Notes under the pieces: model-generated
Told to the model about the DNA's origin: nothing
Seen by the model: the letters and a program-made list of their open reading frames with translations, nothing else
The model's database searches: none
From: Burkholderiales bacterium
GTDB lineage: Bacteria; Pseudomonadota; Gammaproteobacteria; Burkholderiales; Burkholderiaceae_C
Assembly: GCA_026954015.1 (NCBI GenBank)
Contig: JAIXLP010000077.1
Span: 40,162 to 104,161 of the forward strand
Direction of reading: 5' to 3'
DNA length: 64,000 bases
Shown here: piece after piece, positions 10,268 to 18,415 of the stretch
How positions within the stretch are numbered: the first letter of the stretch is position 1
How the letters are laid out: the number at the start of each line of letters is the position of its first letter
Program-made: the position numbers and the translations under genes

Positions 10268-10381
10268 TAATCTAATATAAATTATTAGTTATATTTTATT
10301 GATTTATATTTTCATACCGCTGAAGATGACGGACAAGCTGACAATTTGCTGACGGCACAGGCCGGTTTGTGGAGGATGACG
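10268..10381. promoter_or_regulatory. A/T-rich divergent control region with LysR-type palindrome
   Basis: The first half of this spacer is almost pure A/T in a G/C-rich chromosome. It holds a perfect inverted repeat, CTAATA (10272-10277) and TATTAG (10283-10288) around TAAAT, matching the dyad form of LysR operators, only five bases from the regulator's start codon. Occupancy there would repress the regulator itself and could activate the operon on the other side. A GGAGG Shine-Dalgarno at 10371-10375 sets the start of the decarboxylase gene at 10382. Confidence 0.6.
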
Positions 10382-11998
10382 ATGCAGGAGACCCCTCAGG
10401 AACGCGCCGCGGTAGCGCAGCCCGCCGGGCAGGTAAACGTACGCGAGGCGGTGGTCCGCCTGTTGCGCGACTTGGGCATGACGACGATGTTCGGCAACCC
10501 CGGCTCCACCGAGCTCGGCCTGTTTCTCGACTTTCCCGCCGATTTCCGCTACGTCCTGGGGCTGCAGGAGTCGGTGGCTGTGGGCATGGCCGATGGCTAC
10601 GCGCAGGCCACGCATAACGCCGCCTTTGTCAACTTGCACGCCGCCGTAGGCGTCGGTCATGCGATGGGCGCGATCTTCACCGCATTTCGCAACCGCACGC
10701 CGCTGGTGATCACCGCGGGCCAGCAGTCGCGCGCGATCCTGCCCTACGACCCTTTCCTGTTCTCCAGCCAGGCCACTGAGCTGCCCAAGCCCTACGTCAA
10801 GTGGAGCATCGAGCCCGCCCGCGCCGAAGACGTGCCGCAGGCCATCGCCCGTGCGTATTACATGGCGATGCAGCCACCCTGCGGGCCTGTGCTCGTATCG
10901 GTGCCGGCGGACGACTGGGCGCGCATGTGCGAGCCGGTGCAGGTGCGCCGGGTGAGCCGTTCGGTGCGGCCCGATCCGGCGGTGCTTGAAGCGATGGGCG
11001 CCCAGCTCGATGCCAGCAGGCGCCCGGCCTTCGTGATCGGCTCGGCGGTGGACCGCGACGGCGCCTGGGATGATGTTGTGCAGCTCGCCGAGCGCCACCA
11101 GGCAGCGGTGTGGGTGGCGCCCATGTCGGGCCGTAACGGCTTTCCCGAAGACCATCCGCTGTTCGCCGGCTTCCTGCCCGCCGCGCGTGAATCGATTGTC
11201 GGCCTGCTGGGAGGGCATGATTTTGTGCTGGCGCTGGGTGCCGCGGCGTTCACCTACCACGTCGAGGGCAGCGGTCCACACCTGCCCGCTGGCTGCCAGT
11301 TGGCGCAGGTCATCGACGACCCCAACACCATCGCCTGGGCGCCTGTCGGCACCGCAGCGATCGGCAGCGTGCGCCTGAGTGTGCGCGATCTGCTGGCGCG
11401 CCCCACCCCGCCCGCGCGCCTGGCGCCGCCGCCGCGCGCTCCGGCGCCGCTGGCCGAGGCGACCGCGCCGATGACGGTCGAATACGCGCTGCAGACGCTG
11501 GCACGGGTGCGCGCGCGCGATTCGATCGTGGTTGAAGAGGCGCCGAGCTCGCGCCCCATCATGCAGCGCTATTTGCCGATTTACGAGTCCGAAACCTTCT
11601 ACACCATGGACAGCGGTGGCCTGGGCTTCGGGTTGCCCGCGACAGTGGGCGTGGCGCTGGCGCGGCCGGACAGGAAGGTCATTGGCCTGATCGGCGATGG
11701 TTCCAGCCTCTATTCATTCCAGGGACTTTGGAACGCGGCGCAGCTTGGACTGCCGATCACCTTCCTCATCCTCAAGAACCGCAGCTATGCCGCGCTGCGC
11801 ATGTTTTCTCCGGTGTACGGATTCACCGCGCAGGACACGTTGCAGGGCACGGCACTGCCGGGCATCGACTTCGTCGGACTGGCGAAGTCGCTTGGCTGCG
11901 ATGCGCTGAACGTTGCCGACCCCACGCGGCTGGAGCAGGTGCTGCGTACCGCGCTGGCCGCCCAGAGACCCACGCTGGTGGAGATCGACGTCGCGTGA
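10382..11998 (+). CDS. mdlC: Benzoylformate decarboxylase (ThDP-dependent)
   Basis: Decarboxylates benzoylformate (phenylglyoxylate) to benzaldehyde. 538 residues, with N-terminal Pyr domain, central domain and C-terminal PP domain (GDGSSLYSFQGLWNAAQLGLPITFLILKN). All four catalytic positions known from the Pseudomonas putida enzyme are present: Ser42 (NPGSTE), Glu63 (LQESVAVGMADG), His86 (NLHAAVG) and His293 (AFTYHVEG); the first three sit at a constant offset of 16 residues. I chose the ATG at 10382, six bases after GGAGG; ATG 10376 is too close to it, and a TTG at 10346 also lies in frame. An acetolactate-synthase-like enzyme is unlikely given the two His. The next gene can oxidise the benzaldehyde. 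Confidence 0.87.
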   Translation: MQETPQERAAVAQPAGQVNVREAVVRLLRDLGMTTMFGNPGSTELGLFLDFPADFRYVLGLQESVAVGMADGYAQATHNAAFVNLHAAVGVGHAMGAIFTAFRNRTPLVITAGQQSRAILPYDPFLFSSQATELPKPYVKWSIEPARAEDVPQAIARAYYMAMQPPCGPVLVSVPADDWARMCEPVQVRRVSRSVRPDPAVLEAMGAQLDASRRPAFVIGSAVDRDGAWDDVVQLAERHQAAVWVAPMSGRNGFPEDHPLFAGFLPAARESIVGLLGGHDFVLALGAAAFTYHVEGSGPHLPAGCQLAQVIDDPNTIAWAPVGTAAIGSVRLSVRDLLARPTPPARLAPPPRAPAPLAEATAPMTVEYALQTLARVRARDSIVVEEAPSSRPIMQRYLPIYESETFYTMDSGGLGFGLPATVGVALARPDRKVIGLIGDGSSLYSFQGLWNAAQLGLPITFLILKNRSYAALRMFSPVYGFTAQDTLQGTALPGIDFVGLAKSLGCDALNVADPTRLEQVLRTALAAQRPTLVEIDVA

Positions 11999-12041
11999 CG
12001 CCGCCCCGGCCCTCATCCATTTCATACGACAAGGAGATGCA

Positions 12042-13493
12042 ATGTCCACGATCGAGATGCTGATCAACGGTGACCACCAGGGCGCCACGGGCGGCAAGAC
12101 ATTCACCCGCAACAACCCGCTCGACGGCGGCGCCGCCACGGTTGCTCCCGCGGCCACGGCCGAGGACGCACGCCGCGCGGTCGATGCGGCTTCCGCTGCG
12201 TTTTCTGAGTGGTCGCAAACCGGCCCGACGCAGCGACGCGAATACCTGCTGCGTGCCGCCGACGAACTCCAGGCGCGCGAACAGGCCTTCATTGCCGCGA
12301 TGGCGAGCGAAACCGGCGCGTCGGCCATCTGGGGCGGCTTCAACGTGCACCTGGCGGCGGGCATGCTGCGCGAAGCGGCGAGCTTGACCACGCAGGTGGG
12401 CGGCGAGGTGATCCCGTCGGACGTGCCGGGTAACCTGGCAATGGGCTTGCGCGTGCCGGCCGGCGTTGTCGTCGGCATGGCGCCGTGGAATGCACCAGTG
12501 ATCTTGGGCGTGCGTGCCGTTGCGACGCCGCTCGCCTGCGGCAATACCGTGGTGCTCAAGGCCTCGGAGATGTGCCCTGCGACGCACGGCCTGATCATCG
12601 AGGCACTGCAGGCTTCGGGCATGCCGGCGGGCGTGGTGAACTTCATCACCAATGCGCCGCAGGATGCCGCTGCCGTAGTGCAGGCGCTGGTGGCGCATCC
12701 GGCCACGCGGCGTGTGAACTTCACTGGTTCGACCAGGGTCGGCCGCATCATCGCCAAGTTGTGCGCCGAGCACCTCAAGCCGTCGGTGCTCGAACTTGGC
12801 GGCAAGGCGCCGCTGGTGGTGCTCGATGACGCCGATCTGGACACCGCGGTGAACGTCGCGGCGTTCGGCGCCTACATGAACTCCGGACAGATCTGCATGG
12901 CTACCGAGCGCATCGTGGTCGACGAGCGCGTCGCCGACGCCTTCGTGCAAAAGCTTGCCGACAAGGCGCGTGCGCTGCCGGTGGGCGATCCGCGCAAGGG
13001 GCCGGTGGTGCTTGGTTCGGTGGTGGACATGAGCACCGTCGAGCGCTGCAACGCGATGATCGACGATGCGCTGGCCAAGGGCGCCACCCTCGTGTGCGGC
13101 GGCAAGAGCGAAAACACGCTGATGCCAGCGACGTTGCTCGACAAGGTTACGCCCGCCATGCGCATCTACAGCGAAGAAGCGTTCGGCCCGGTGAGGGTGG
13201 TGGTGCGGGTCGACGGCGAGGAGGCTGCGGTGGCCTGCGCCAACGACAACGCCTACGGCCTGTCGGCGGCGGTGATCGGCGCCGACGTGGCGCGGGCCAT
13301 GCGCGTCGCAAGCCGCATCCAGTCGGGCATCTGCCACGTCAACGGTCCGACGGTGCACGACGAGGCGCAGATGCCGTTCGGCGGCGTCAAGGACAGCGGC
13401 TGGGGCCGCTTCGGTGGCAAGGCCGGTATCGACGCCTTCACCGATCTGCGCTGGGTCACAGTGCAGATCGGGCCGCGGCACTACCCGTTTTGA
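12042..13493 (+). CDS. Aromatic aldehyde dehydrogenase (benzaldehyde/vanillin dehydrogenase-like)
   Basis: NAD(P)+-dependent aldehyde dehydrogenase of 483 residues. The catalytic residues are visible: Asn150 in APWNAPV, Glu251 in LELGGKAP and the nucleophile Cys285 in NSGQICMATER; FTGSTRVGR (227-235) is the cofactor loop. The short MNSGQICMATERI form and the HYPF C-terminus resemble the salicylaldehyde/vanillin/benzaldehyde group. AAGGAG at 12031-12036 precedes the ATG. Directly behind the decarboxylase, it most likely converts benzaldehyde to benzoate. Confidence 0.85.
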   Translation: MSTIEMLINGDHQGATGGKTFTRNNPLDGGAATVAPAATAEDARRAVDAASAAFSEWSQTGPTQRREYLLRAADELQAREQAFIAAMASETGASAIWGGFNVHLAAGMLREAASLTTQVGGEVIPSDVPGNLAMGLRVPAGVVVGMAPWNAPVILGVRAVATPLACGNTVVLKASEMCPATHGLIIEALQASGMPAGVVNFITNAPQDAAAVVQALVAHPATRRVNFTGSTRVGRIIAKLCAEHLKPSVLELGGKAPLVVLDDADLDTAVNVAAFGAYMNSGQICMATERIVVDERVADAFVQKLADKARALPVGDPRKGPVVLGSVVDMSTVERCNAMIDDALAKGATLVCGGKSENTLMPATLLDKVTPAMRIYSEEAFGPVRVVVRVDGEEAAVACANDNAYGLSAAVIGADVARAMRVASRIQSGICHVNGPTVHDEAQMPFGGVKDSGWGRFGGKAGIDAFTDLRWVTVQIGPRHYPF

Positions 13494-13609
13494 TGGCGTG
13501 CTCGCAGCCGCAGCGATGTTACAGAACCTGCGTGGTCCGCTGCGCGTCGCTCTCCCGACTGGTCCTGTCGTGAACCTCCGCACCTGAGCACCATCCCTGG
13601 AGACCAGAC

Positions 13610-14182
13610 ATGAATCCCGCCCCTTCCTCACCAGAAGACGTCCTGCCGACGCCGCACCCCAAGCCGGCCGACTTCGGCCCTTATGGGCGGGCTCTGCTCC
13701 TGGTGTCTGAGTTCGTGGCCACGCTTGGAGGGCTGGCGTTCGTCGCGCTCGTGATCATGTCGTTGATTTCCATCGTTGGGCGCAAGCTGTTTTCCGTGCC
13801 GGTGCCGGGCGACATGGAGGTTCTGATGATGGTTGCGGCGGGTGCTTCCGCCACCTTCTTTGCGTACTGCCACCTCGAAGGAGGGGACGTCAAGGTGGAT
13901 TTTTTCACTGCCAAGGCGCATCCGCGCACCGTCCTGCTGCTCGATGCGATCGCGTCGATGCTCGTGGGCGTTTTCGGCGCGGTCATCGCCTGGCGCAGCA
14001 CCGTCGGCGCGTTCTCGTTGCAGGAAGCGGGTGAGACGTCGGCGATCCTGGGCTGGCCGGTCTGGCTCGCGCAGATTGCGATGACGCCCGGCTTCGTATT
14101 GCTCGCTCTGGCAGGTTTCTACATGGCGACGATGTGCTGGATTGCGCGCCGCCGCGTGCCGCGCAAGGGGGCTGCATCATGA
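13610..14182 (+). CDS. TRAP transporter small membrane subunit (DctQ family)
   Basis: 190 residues with four hydrophobic segments, the DctQ topology. Conserved features include GRKLFSVPVPGDMEVLMMVAAGASATFFAYCHLEGGDVKVDFF, where the first loop and second helix of the family are recognisable. Preceded by a 116-base spacer after the dehydrogenase gene and overlapping the large subunit by four bases (ATGA). Part of a sodium- or proton-driven importer that uses the DctP-type binding protein encoded further on. Confidence 0.87.
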   Translation: MNPAPSSPEDVLPTPHPKPADFGPYGRALLLVSEFVATLGGLAFVALVIMSLISIVGRKLFSVPVPGDMEVLMMVAAGASATFFAYCHLEGGDVKVDFFTAKAHPRTVLLLDAIASMLVGVFGAVIAWRSTVGAFSLQEAGETSAILGWPVWLAQIAMTPGFVLLALAGFYMATMCWIARRRVPRKGAAS

Positions 14183-15510
14183 GCGGCATCGCCGTCGGGT
14201 CGCTGGTCTTTGCGTTCCTGCTTGCGCTGATGGTGGTGCGCATCCCCATCGGTATCGCGATGTTCATCGCGGGGGCCGGGGGCTATGTATACCTGACCGA
14301 CAGCTGGATGCCGTTGCTGTCGTCGCTCAAGAACCTCGCGTATGCGCGGCTGTCCAACTACGACCTGGTGGTCATACCGCTGTTTCTGCTGATGGGTCAG
14401 TTCGCGACGCACGGTGGTTTGAGCCACAGCCTGTTTCGGTTCGTGAGTGCGTTCATGGGGCATAAGCCGGGTGGTGTAGCGGTGGCGGCGGTTGGAGCGT
14501 GTGCCGGGTTCGGCGCGATCTGTGGCTCTTCGCTCGCCACGGCAGCCACGATGGGCCAGGTGGTGCTGCCGGAACTGCGCCGCTACGGCTATTCGGGCAG
14601 CCTGTCCACAGGGGCATTGGCGGCTGGTGGCACGCTCGGCATTCTGATCCCGCCATCGGTGCCCCTGATCATCTACGCCATCCTGACGCAGGAGTCGATC
14701 GGCAAGCTCTTCATGGCTGCGGTCATCCCGGGGATCATCGCGATGATCGGCTACATGATCGTGATCAAGATCTGGGTGCATCGCAACCCCGGCGCGGGGC
14801 CGGCCGGCGCGCGCGTGGGCTGGCCTGAGCGCCTGCGTTCGCTCGTCCAGGTGGGGCCGGTGCTGCTGGTGTTCGTCGTAGTGATCGTCGGCATCTATGC
14901 GGGTTGGGCGACGCCGACGGAAGCGGCGGCCATAGGCGCCGCAGCCTGCGGCATCATCGCGGTGGTCTCGGGCGGCCTGCGCTGGAAGGGGCTGCTTGCC
15001 AGTGCCCTGGGCACCGCGCAGGCCACAGCCATGATCTACCTCGTGCTGCTGGGCGCGGACATGCTCAACGCGACGCTCGCGCTCTCGCAGCTTCCGGTGG
15101 AGCTGGCGAACTGGGTGCAGGGCAGCGGCCTCTCGCCCTTCCTGGTGATGGTGGCCATCCTGGCGGTCTACATCCTGCTGGGCTGCGTGATGGATTCGCT
15201 CGCGATGATCCTGCTCACCATTCCGATCTTCTTTCCCGTGGTGATGGGGCTGGACTTCTACGGCATGGGCCACGAGGACAAGTCCATCTGGTTCGGCATC
15301 CTCACGCTCATGGTGGTTGAGATCGGCTTGGTGCACCCGCCGGTGGGCCTGAACGTCTACATCATCAACCGCCTTGCAAAGGACGTGCCGCTCATCGAAA
15401 CGTTCAAGGGCGTCGTGCCGTTTCTGCTGTCGGACGCGGTTCGCGTCACGCTGCTCGTGCTGTTCCCGAGCCTCGCACTGGTGCTCGTCAAGACCTTCGG
15501 TGCACTGTGA
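14179..15510 (+). CDS. TRAP transporter large membrane subunit (DctM family)
   Basis: 443 residues with about 12 membrane segments. Family signatures are VVIPLFLLMGQFATHGGLSHSLF, GAICGSSLATAATMGQVVLPELRRYGYS and LGILIPPSVPLIIYAILTQESIGKLFMAAVIPG, the two-fold repeat of the ion transporter superfamily. I took the ATG at 14179, which overlaps the small-subunit stop; longer starts run into that gene. Carries the substrate handed over by the periplasmic DctP protein, here probably an aromatic 2-oxo or 2-hydroxy acid such as benzoylformate or mandelate. Confidence 0.92.
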   Translation: MSGIAVGSLVFAFLLALMVVRIPIGIAMFIAGAGGYVYLTDSWMPLLSSLKNLAYARLSNYDLVVIPLFLLMGQFATHGGLSHSLFRFVSAFMGHKPGGVAVAAVGACAGFGAICGSSLATAATMGQVVLPELRRYGYSGSLSTGALAAGGTLGILIPPSVPLIIYAILTQESIGKLFMAAVIPGIIAMIGYMIVIKIWVHRNPGAGPAGARVGWPERLRSLVQVGPVLLVFVVVIVGIYAGWATPTEAAAIGAAACGIIAVVSGGLRWKGLLASALGTAQATAMIYLVLLGADMLNATLALSQLPVELANWVQGSGLSPFLVMVAILAVYILLGCVMDSLAMILLTIPIFFPVVMGLDFYGMGHEDKSIWFGILTLMVVEIGLVHPPVGLNVYIINRLAKDVPLIETFKGVVPFLLSDAVRVTLLVLFPSLALVLVKTFGAL

Positions 15511-15539
15511 TCTCGCGGTCGTTGCATGCACCGCACCGG

Positions 15540-15753
15540 CGAAGGAGATTCGATGCCGTCATCCCGAAATGCAGGGAAGAAGCGAAGATCAAAGGCCATA
15601 CCTTCCACGACCGTCGCGGAGCGCGTATCGACACTTCGTCGATGCCTCCAAGGTCATTGATCTGGAGTGGATCGTAGTGGTGAACAGGAAGGGGACAACG
15701 AAGTTCCACTGCTGACCGTGGTGCGCGACGGGGTCCGGCAGTTCACGAAGTGA
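15540..15753 (+). pseudogene. Decayed 3' end of a second dctP (TRAP binding protein) gene
   Basis: Between dctM and the intact dctP lies about 205 bases that translate, in three successive frames, to a diverged copy of the last 68 residues of the intact DctP. Frame 1 (from 15549) reads FDAVIPKCREEAKIKGHTFH against FDEQVPKFKAKAKELGGTFY. Frame 2 (15626 on) reads YRHFVDASKVIDLEWIVVV against YQRFVDATKIVEQQWIESA. Frame 3 (ending at the TGA 15751-15753) reads EVPLLTVVRDGVRQFTK against GAELIKAARELIQKYTK. The length is two bases short of the intact counterpart, fitting two single-base losses. The 5' four-fifths is missing. A lost tandem paralogue or a failed duplication would both explain it. Confidence 0.85.
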
Positions 15754-15791
15754 GCGCGCGTTTTTCAACCAGAACCATGAAGGAAACTCTC

Positions 15792-16835
15792 ATGCACCAA
15801 TTCAACCTCGTCCTGCGCGCAATCGCAGGCATTGGCGCCGTCTGGGCGCTCGCCACCGCCGCACAGGCGCAGGAGGTGACGCTCAAGGTGGCGCACTTTC
15901 TGCCCGGAACGTCCAATGCGCAGGTGAGCATGATCCAGCCTTGGTGCGACAAGATCGCCAAGGAATCGAACAAGCGCATGGTCTGCCAGATCTACCCTGC
16001 GATGCAGCTCGGCGGTACGCCGCCGCAGCTGTTCGACCAGGCCAAAGACGGTGTGGCCGACATCATCTGGACGCTGCAGACCTACTCGGCCGGGCGCTTC
16101 ACGAAGAGCGAGGTGTTTGAGCTGCCGTGGATGAACAACAAGGCCGAAGCCGGCAGCAAGGCGCTGTGGGAATACACACAGAAGTACGCGATGGATGAGT
16201 ACAAGGGTGTGCACCCCATCCTCATGCACATGCATGACGGCACGCTGTTTCACTTCAGCAGCAAGCAGCCCAAGACGCTCGAGGAGATGAAGGGTCTGAA
16301 GATCCGCACGGCCAACCGCACCAACGCGCAAATGATTTCAGCGATCGGCGCGGTGCCGGTGCAGATGCCGTTGCCGGCCGTGCCCGATGCGATCGCCAAG
16401 GGCGTGATCGACGGCGCCGCCGTGCCGTGGGAGGGTGTGCCCGCGATCAAGCTCGACGAGATCGCCAAGTACCACTTCGACGTGCCTGAGGGTGCTCCGC
16501 GTATGGCGGGCTCGATCTTCATCTTCGGCATGAACCAGGCGCGCTACGACAAGCTGCCCGCCGATCTGAAGAAGGTGATCGACGACAACAGCGGACTGGA
16601 AGCCTCGGGCTGGGCCGGACGGGTGACGTTCGATGAACAGGTGCCCAAGTTCAAGGCCAAGGCCAAGGAGCTCGGCGGCACGTTCTACTACATGCCGCAG
16701 AGCGAGTACCAGCGCTTCGTGGACGCCACTAAGATCGTCGAACAGCAGTGGATCGAGAGCGCCGACAAGAAAGGCGCGAACGGAGCCGAGTTGATCAAGG
16801 CAGCGCGTGAGCTGATTCAGAAGTACACGAAATAG
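15792..16835 (+). CDS. TRAP transporter solute-binding protein (DctP family)
   Basis: Periplasmic carboxylate-binding protein, 347 residues. Signal peptide of about 26 residues ending in ATAAQAQ before EVTLKVAHFLPGTS. Arg172 in LKIRTANRTN is at the conserved arginine that clamps the ligand carboxylate; VPWEGVPAIKL is the usual hinge region. Upstream in-frame GTG (15750) and ATG (15777) exist, but the ATG at 15792 has AAGGA seven bases upstream and gives a clean signal peptide. Completes the TRAP system with the two membrane subunits and should deliver an aromatic acid used by the decarboxylase pathway. Confidence 0.88.
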   Translation: MHQFNLVLRAIAGIGAVWALATAAQAQEVTLKVAHFLPGTSNAQVSMIQPWCDKIAKESNKRMVCQIYPAMQLGGTPPQLFDQAKDGVADIIWTLQTYSAGRFTKSEVFELPWMNNKAEAGSKALWEYTQKYAMDEYKGVHPILMHMHDGTLFHFSSKQPKTLEEMKGLKIRTANRTNAQMISAIGAVPVQMPLPAVPDAIAKGVIDGAAVPWEGVPAIKLDEIAKYHFDVPEGAPRMAGSIFIFGMNQARYDKLPADLKKVIDDNSGLEASGWAGRVTFDEQVPKFKAKAKELGGTFYYMPQSEYQRFVDATKIVEQQWIESADKKGANGAELIKAARELIQKYTK

Positions 16836-16842
16836 GTGACAG

Positions 16843-16874
16843 GCGCGCGGCGGCCGCCGAACGCGGCCGCGCGC
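16843..16874. terminator. G/C-only hairpin between convergent dctP and xth
   Basis: In the 40-base gap between two converging genes, GCGCGCGGC (16843-16851) pairs perfectly with GCCGCGCGC (16866-16874). There is no U-tract on either side, so it is not a canonical intrinsic terminator, but its placement suggests it separates the two transcripts. Confidence 0.45.
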
Positions 16875-16875
16875 G

Positions 16876-17691
16876 CTATAGACCGAAGGCGTAGCGCACC
16901 GTGATCGGCGCGTGGTCGCTGAAGCGCTCGGCCTTGTAGATCGACGTCTCCAGCGCCTGCGCTGCCAGCGTGGCGGTGGCGAGGTGGTAGTCGATGCGCC
17001 ACCCGACGTTGTTGGCCCAGGCCTGTCCGCGGTTGCTCCACCATGTGTAGCAGGCGTCGGTGGTATCGGGGTGCAGATGGCGGTACACGTCCACCAATGG
17101 TTCGTGCTCACCGTCATGGGCGAGCAGCCGGCTCATCCACGCGCGTTCCTCGGGCAGGAAGCCGCTGTTCTTCTGGTTGCCGCGCCAGTTCTTCAGGTCG
17201 ATCTGCTGGTGCGCGATGTTGAGGTCGCCGCAGAGGATGAAGTCGCGCTCGGCCTGCAGGCGCGCCAGGTGCGGGGCAATCGTGTCGAGGAACCGGTACT
17301 TGGCCTGCTGCCGGTCTTCGCCGGACGAGCCGCTCGGAAAATACGCGCTGATGACCGAGAACTTGCGCGCCGGGGTGTCGAAGCGCAGTTCCACGAGGCG
17401 CCCCTCGGCGTCGAATTCGGGGCAGTCGAAGCCGGTGACCACGGTGCTGGGCTCGTGGCGGGTGTAGATGCCCACGCCCGAATAGCCCTTCTTCTCGGCG
17501 AACTGGAAGTACCCCGCCATGCCCGCGAGCGCTTCAAAGCGGCCGGCCACATCGCCCGCCTGGGCCTTGAGTTCCTGCACGCAAATACAATCCGGACGCA
17601 GTTGCGCAACCCAGGGCTCCAGGCCCTTGGCGGTTGCGGAACGTATGCCGTTGAGGTTGAGGCTGGTCAGCGTGAACACGGGAGTCGTCAT
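16876..17691 (-). CDS. xth: Exodeoxyribonuclease III (AP endonuclease family)
   Basis: 271 residues of the ExoIII/EEP fold; acts in base-excision repair by cutting at abasic sites and trimming 3' ends. Visible motifs: LNLNGIRSA with the metal-binding Asn, CVQELKAQ with the metal-binding Glu, GVGIYTR, FILCGDLNIAHQQIDL with the Asp-x-Asn pair, and YTWWSNRGQAWANNVGWRIDYHLA followed by FSDHAPI with the catalytic His. Starts at MTTPVFTLTSLNLNG; its ATG (complement 17689-17691) interlocks with the pyrE ATG on the other strand. No Shine-Dalgarno is seen before it, so initiation may be weak or leaderless. Confidence 0.93.
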   Translation of the reverse strand: MTTPVFTLTSLNLNGIRSATAKGLEPWVAQLRPDCICVQELKAQAGDVAGRFEALAGMAGYFQFAEKKGYSGVGIYTRHEPSTVVTGFDCPEFDAEGRLVELRFDTPARKFSVISAYFPSGSSGEDRQQAKYRFLDTIAPHLARLQAERDFILCGDLNIAHQQIDLKNWRGNQKNSGFLPEERAWMSRLLAHDGEHEPLVDVYRHLHPDTTDACYTWWSNRGQAWANNVGWRIDYHLATATLAAQALETSIYKAERFSDHAPITVRYAFGL

Positions 17692-18415
17692 GGGGCAGGT
17701 GGATCGGCGCGGGCCGGGTGAGGGCGATCTGGCGCAGGATTTCGTGCGCTTCGCCGTCGAGTGCGGCGTGCTGCGCTTTGGTGAATTCAAGACCAAGGCC
17801 GGGCGCATGAGCCCGTACTTCTTCAATGCCGGGCTGTTCGACGATGGCGCCAAGCTGGGTCGGCTTGCGCAATTCTATGCACAGGCGCTGCTCGCCAGTG
17901 GCGTGGCGTTCGACATGGTGTTCGGCCCGGCCTACAAGGGCATCGTGCTGGCGAGCGCGGTGGCCATCGAGCTCGCGCGCCTGGGGCGCAACGTGCCGTT
18001 CGCCTACAACCGCAAGGAAGCCAAGGACCACGGCGAGGGCGGGACCTTGGTGGGCGCACCCCTCAAGGGACGGGTGCTGATCGTCGATGATGTGATGAGC
18101 GCGGGCACCGCGGCGCGCGAGTCGATCGCACTCATCCGCGCGGCGGGTGCGACGCCGCACGCCGTGGCCATCGCGCTCGACCGCCAGGAGATGGCGACGG
18201 AGGACGGCCACGATGTGCCGCACAGCGCGGTGCAGTACGTGCGCCGGGAGCTGGGCCTGCAGGTGTGCGCGATCGCCACGCTGGCCGATCTGCTCGACTA
18301 CCTCGCAGGTGAGGCGGGCGACGGTACGATGCAGACCCACCGCGAGCGCGTGCTGGCTTACCGCGCGCGCTACGGTGTCGATGCCGGCCCGGTGGCGAAA
18401 GGAACGCAGCAGTGA
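17690..18415 (+). CDS. pyrE: Orotate phosphoribosyltransferase
   Basis: Makes orotidine 5'-phosphate from orotate and PRPP in pyrimidine synthesis. 241 residues. The PRPP-binding loop is RVLIVDDVMSAGTAARES, FNAGLFDDGAKL and GPAYKGIVLASAVA are orotate and phosphate contacts, and YNRKEAKDHGEGG is the flexible catalytic loop. GGGAG at 17680-17684 precedes the ATG at 17690. The start codon shares two bases with the divergent xth start, so each promoter must lie inside the other gene. The following gene overlaps its stop. Confidence 0.93.
   Translation: MGQVDRRGPGEGDLAQDFVRFAVECGVLRFGEFKTKAGRMSPYFFNAGLFDDGAKLGRLAQFYAQALLASGVAFDMVFGPAYKGIVLASAVAIELARLGRNVPFAYNRKEAKDHGEGGTLVGAPLKGRVLIVDDVMSAGTAARESIALIRAAGATPHAVAIALDRQEMATEDGHDVPHSAVQYVRRELGLQVCAIATLADLLDYLAGEAGDGTMQTHRERVLAYRARYGVDAGPVAKGTQQ

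Noticed and set aside
15553..15660. ATG with an AAGGAG site six bases upstream in the dctM-dctP gap, opening a short frame
   Set aside because: The segment aligns to the C-terminal codons of dctP in another frame, so the apparent start signal is a by-product of the relic, not a new small gene.
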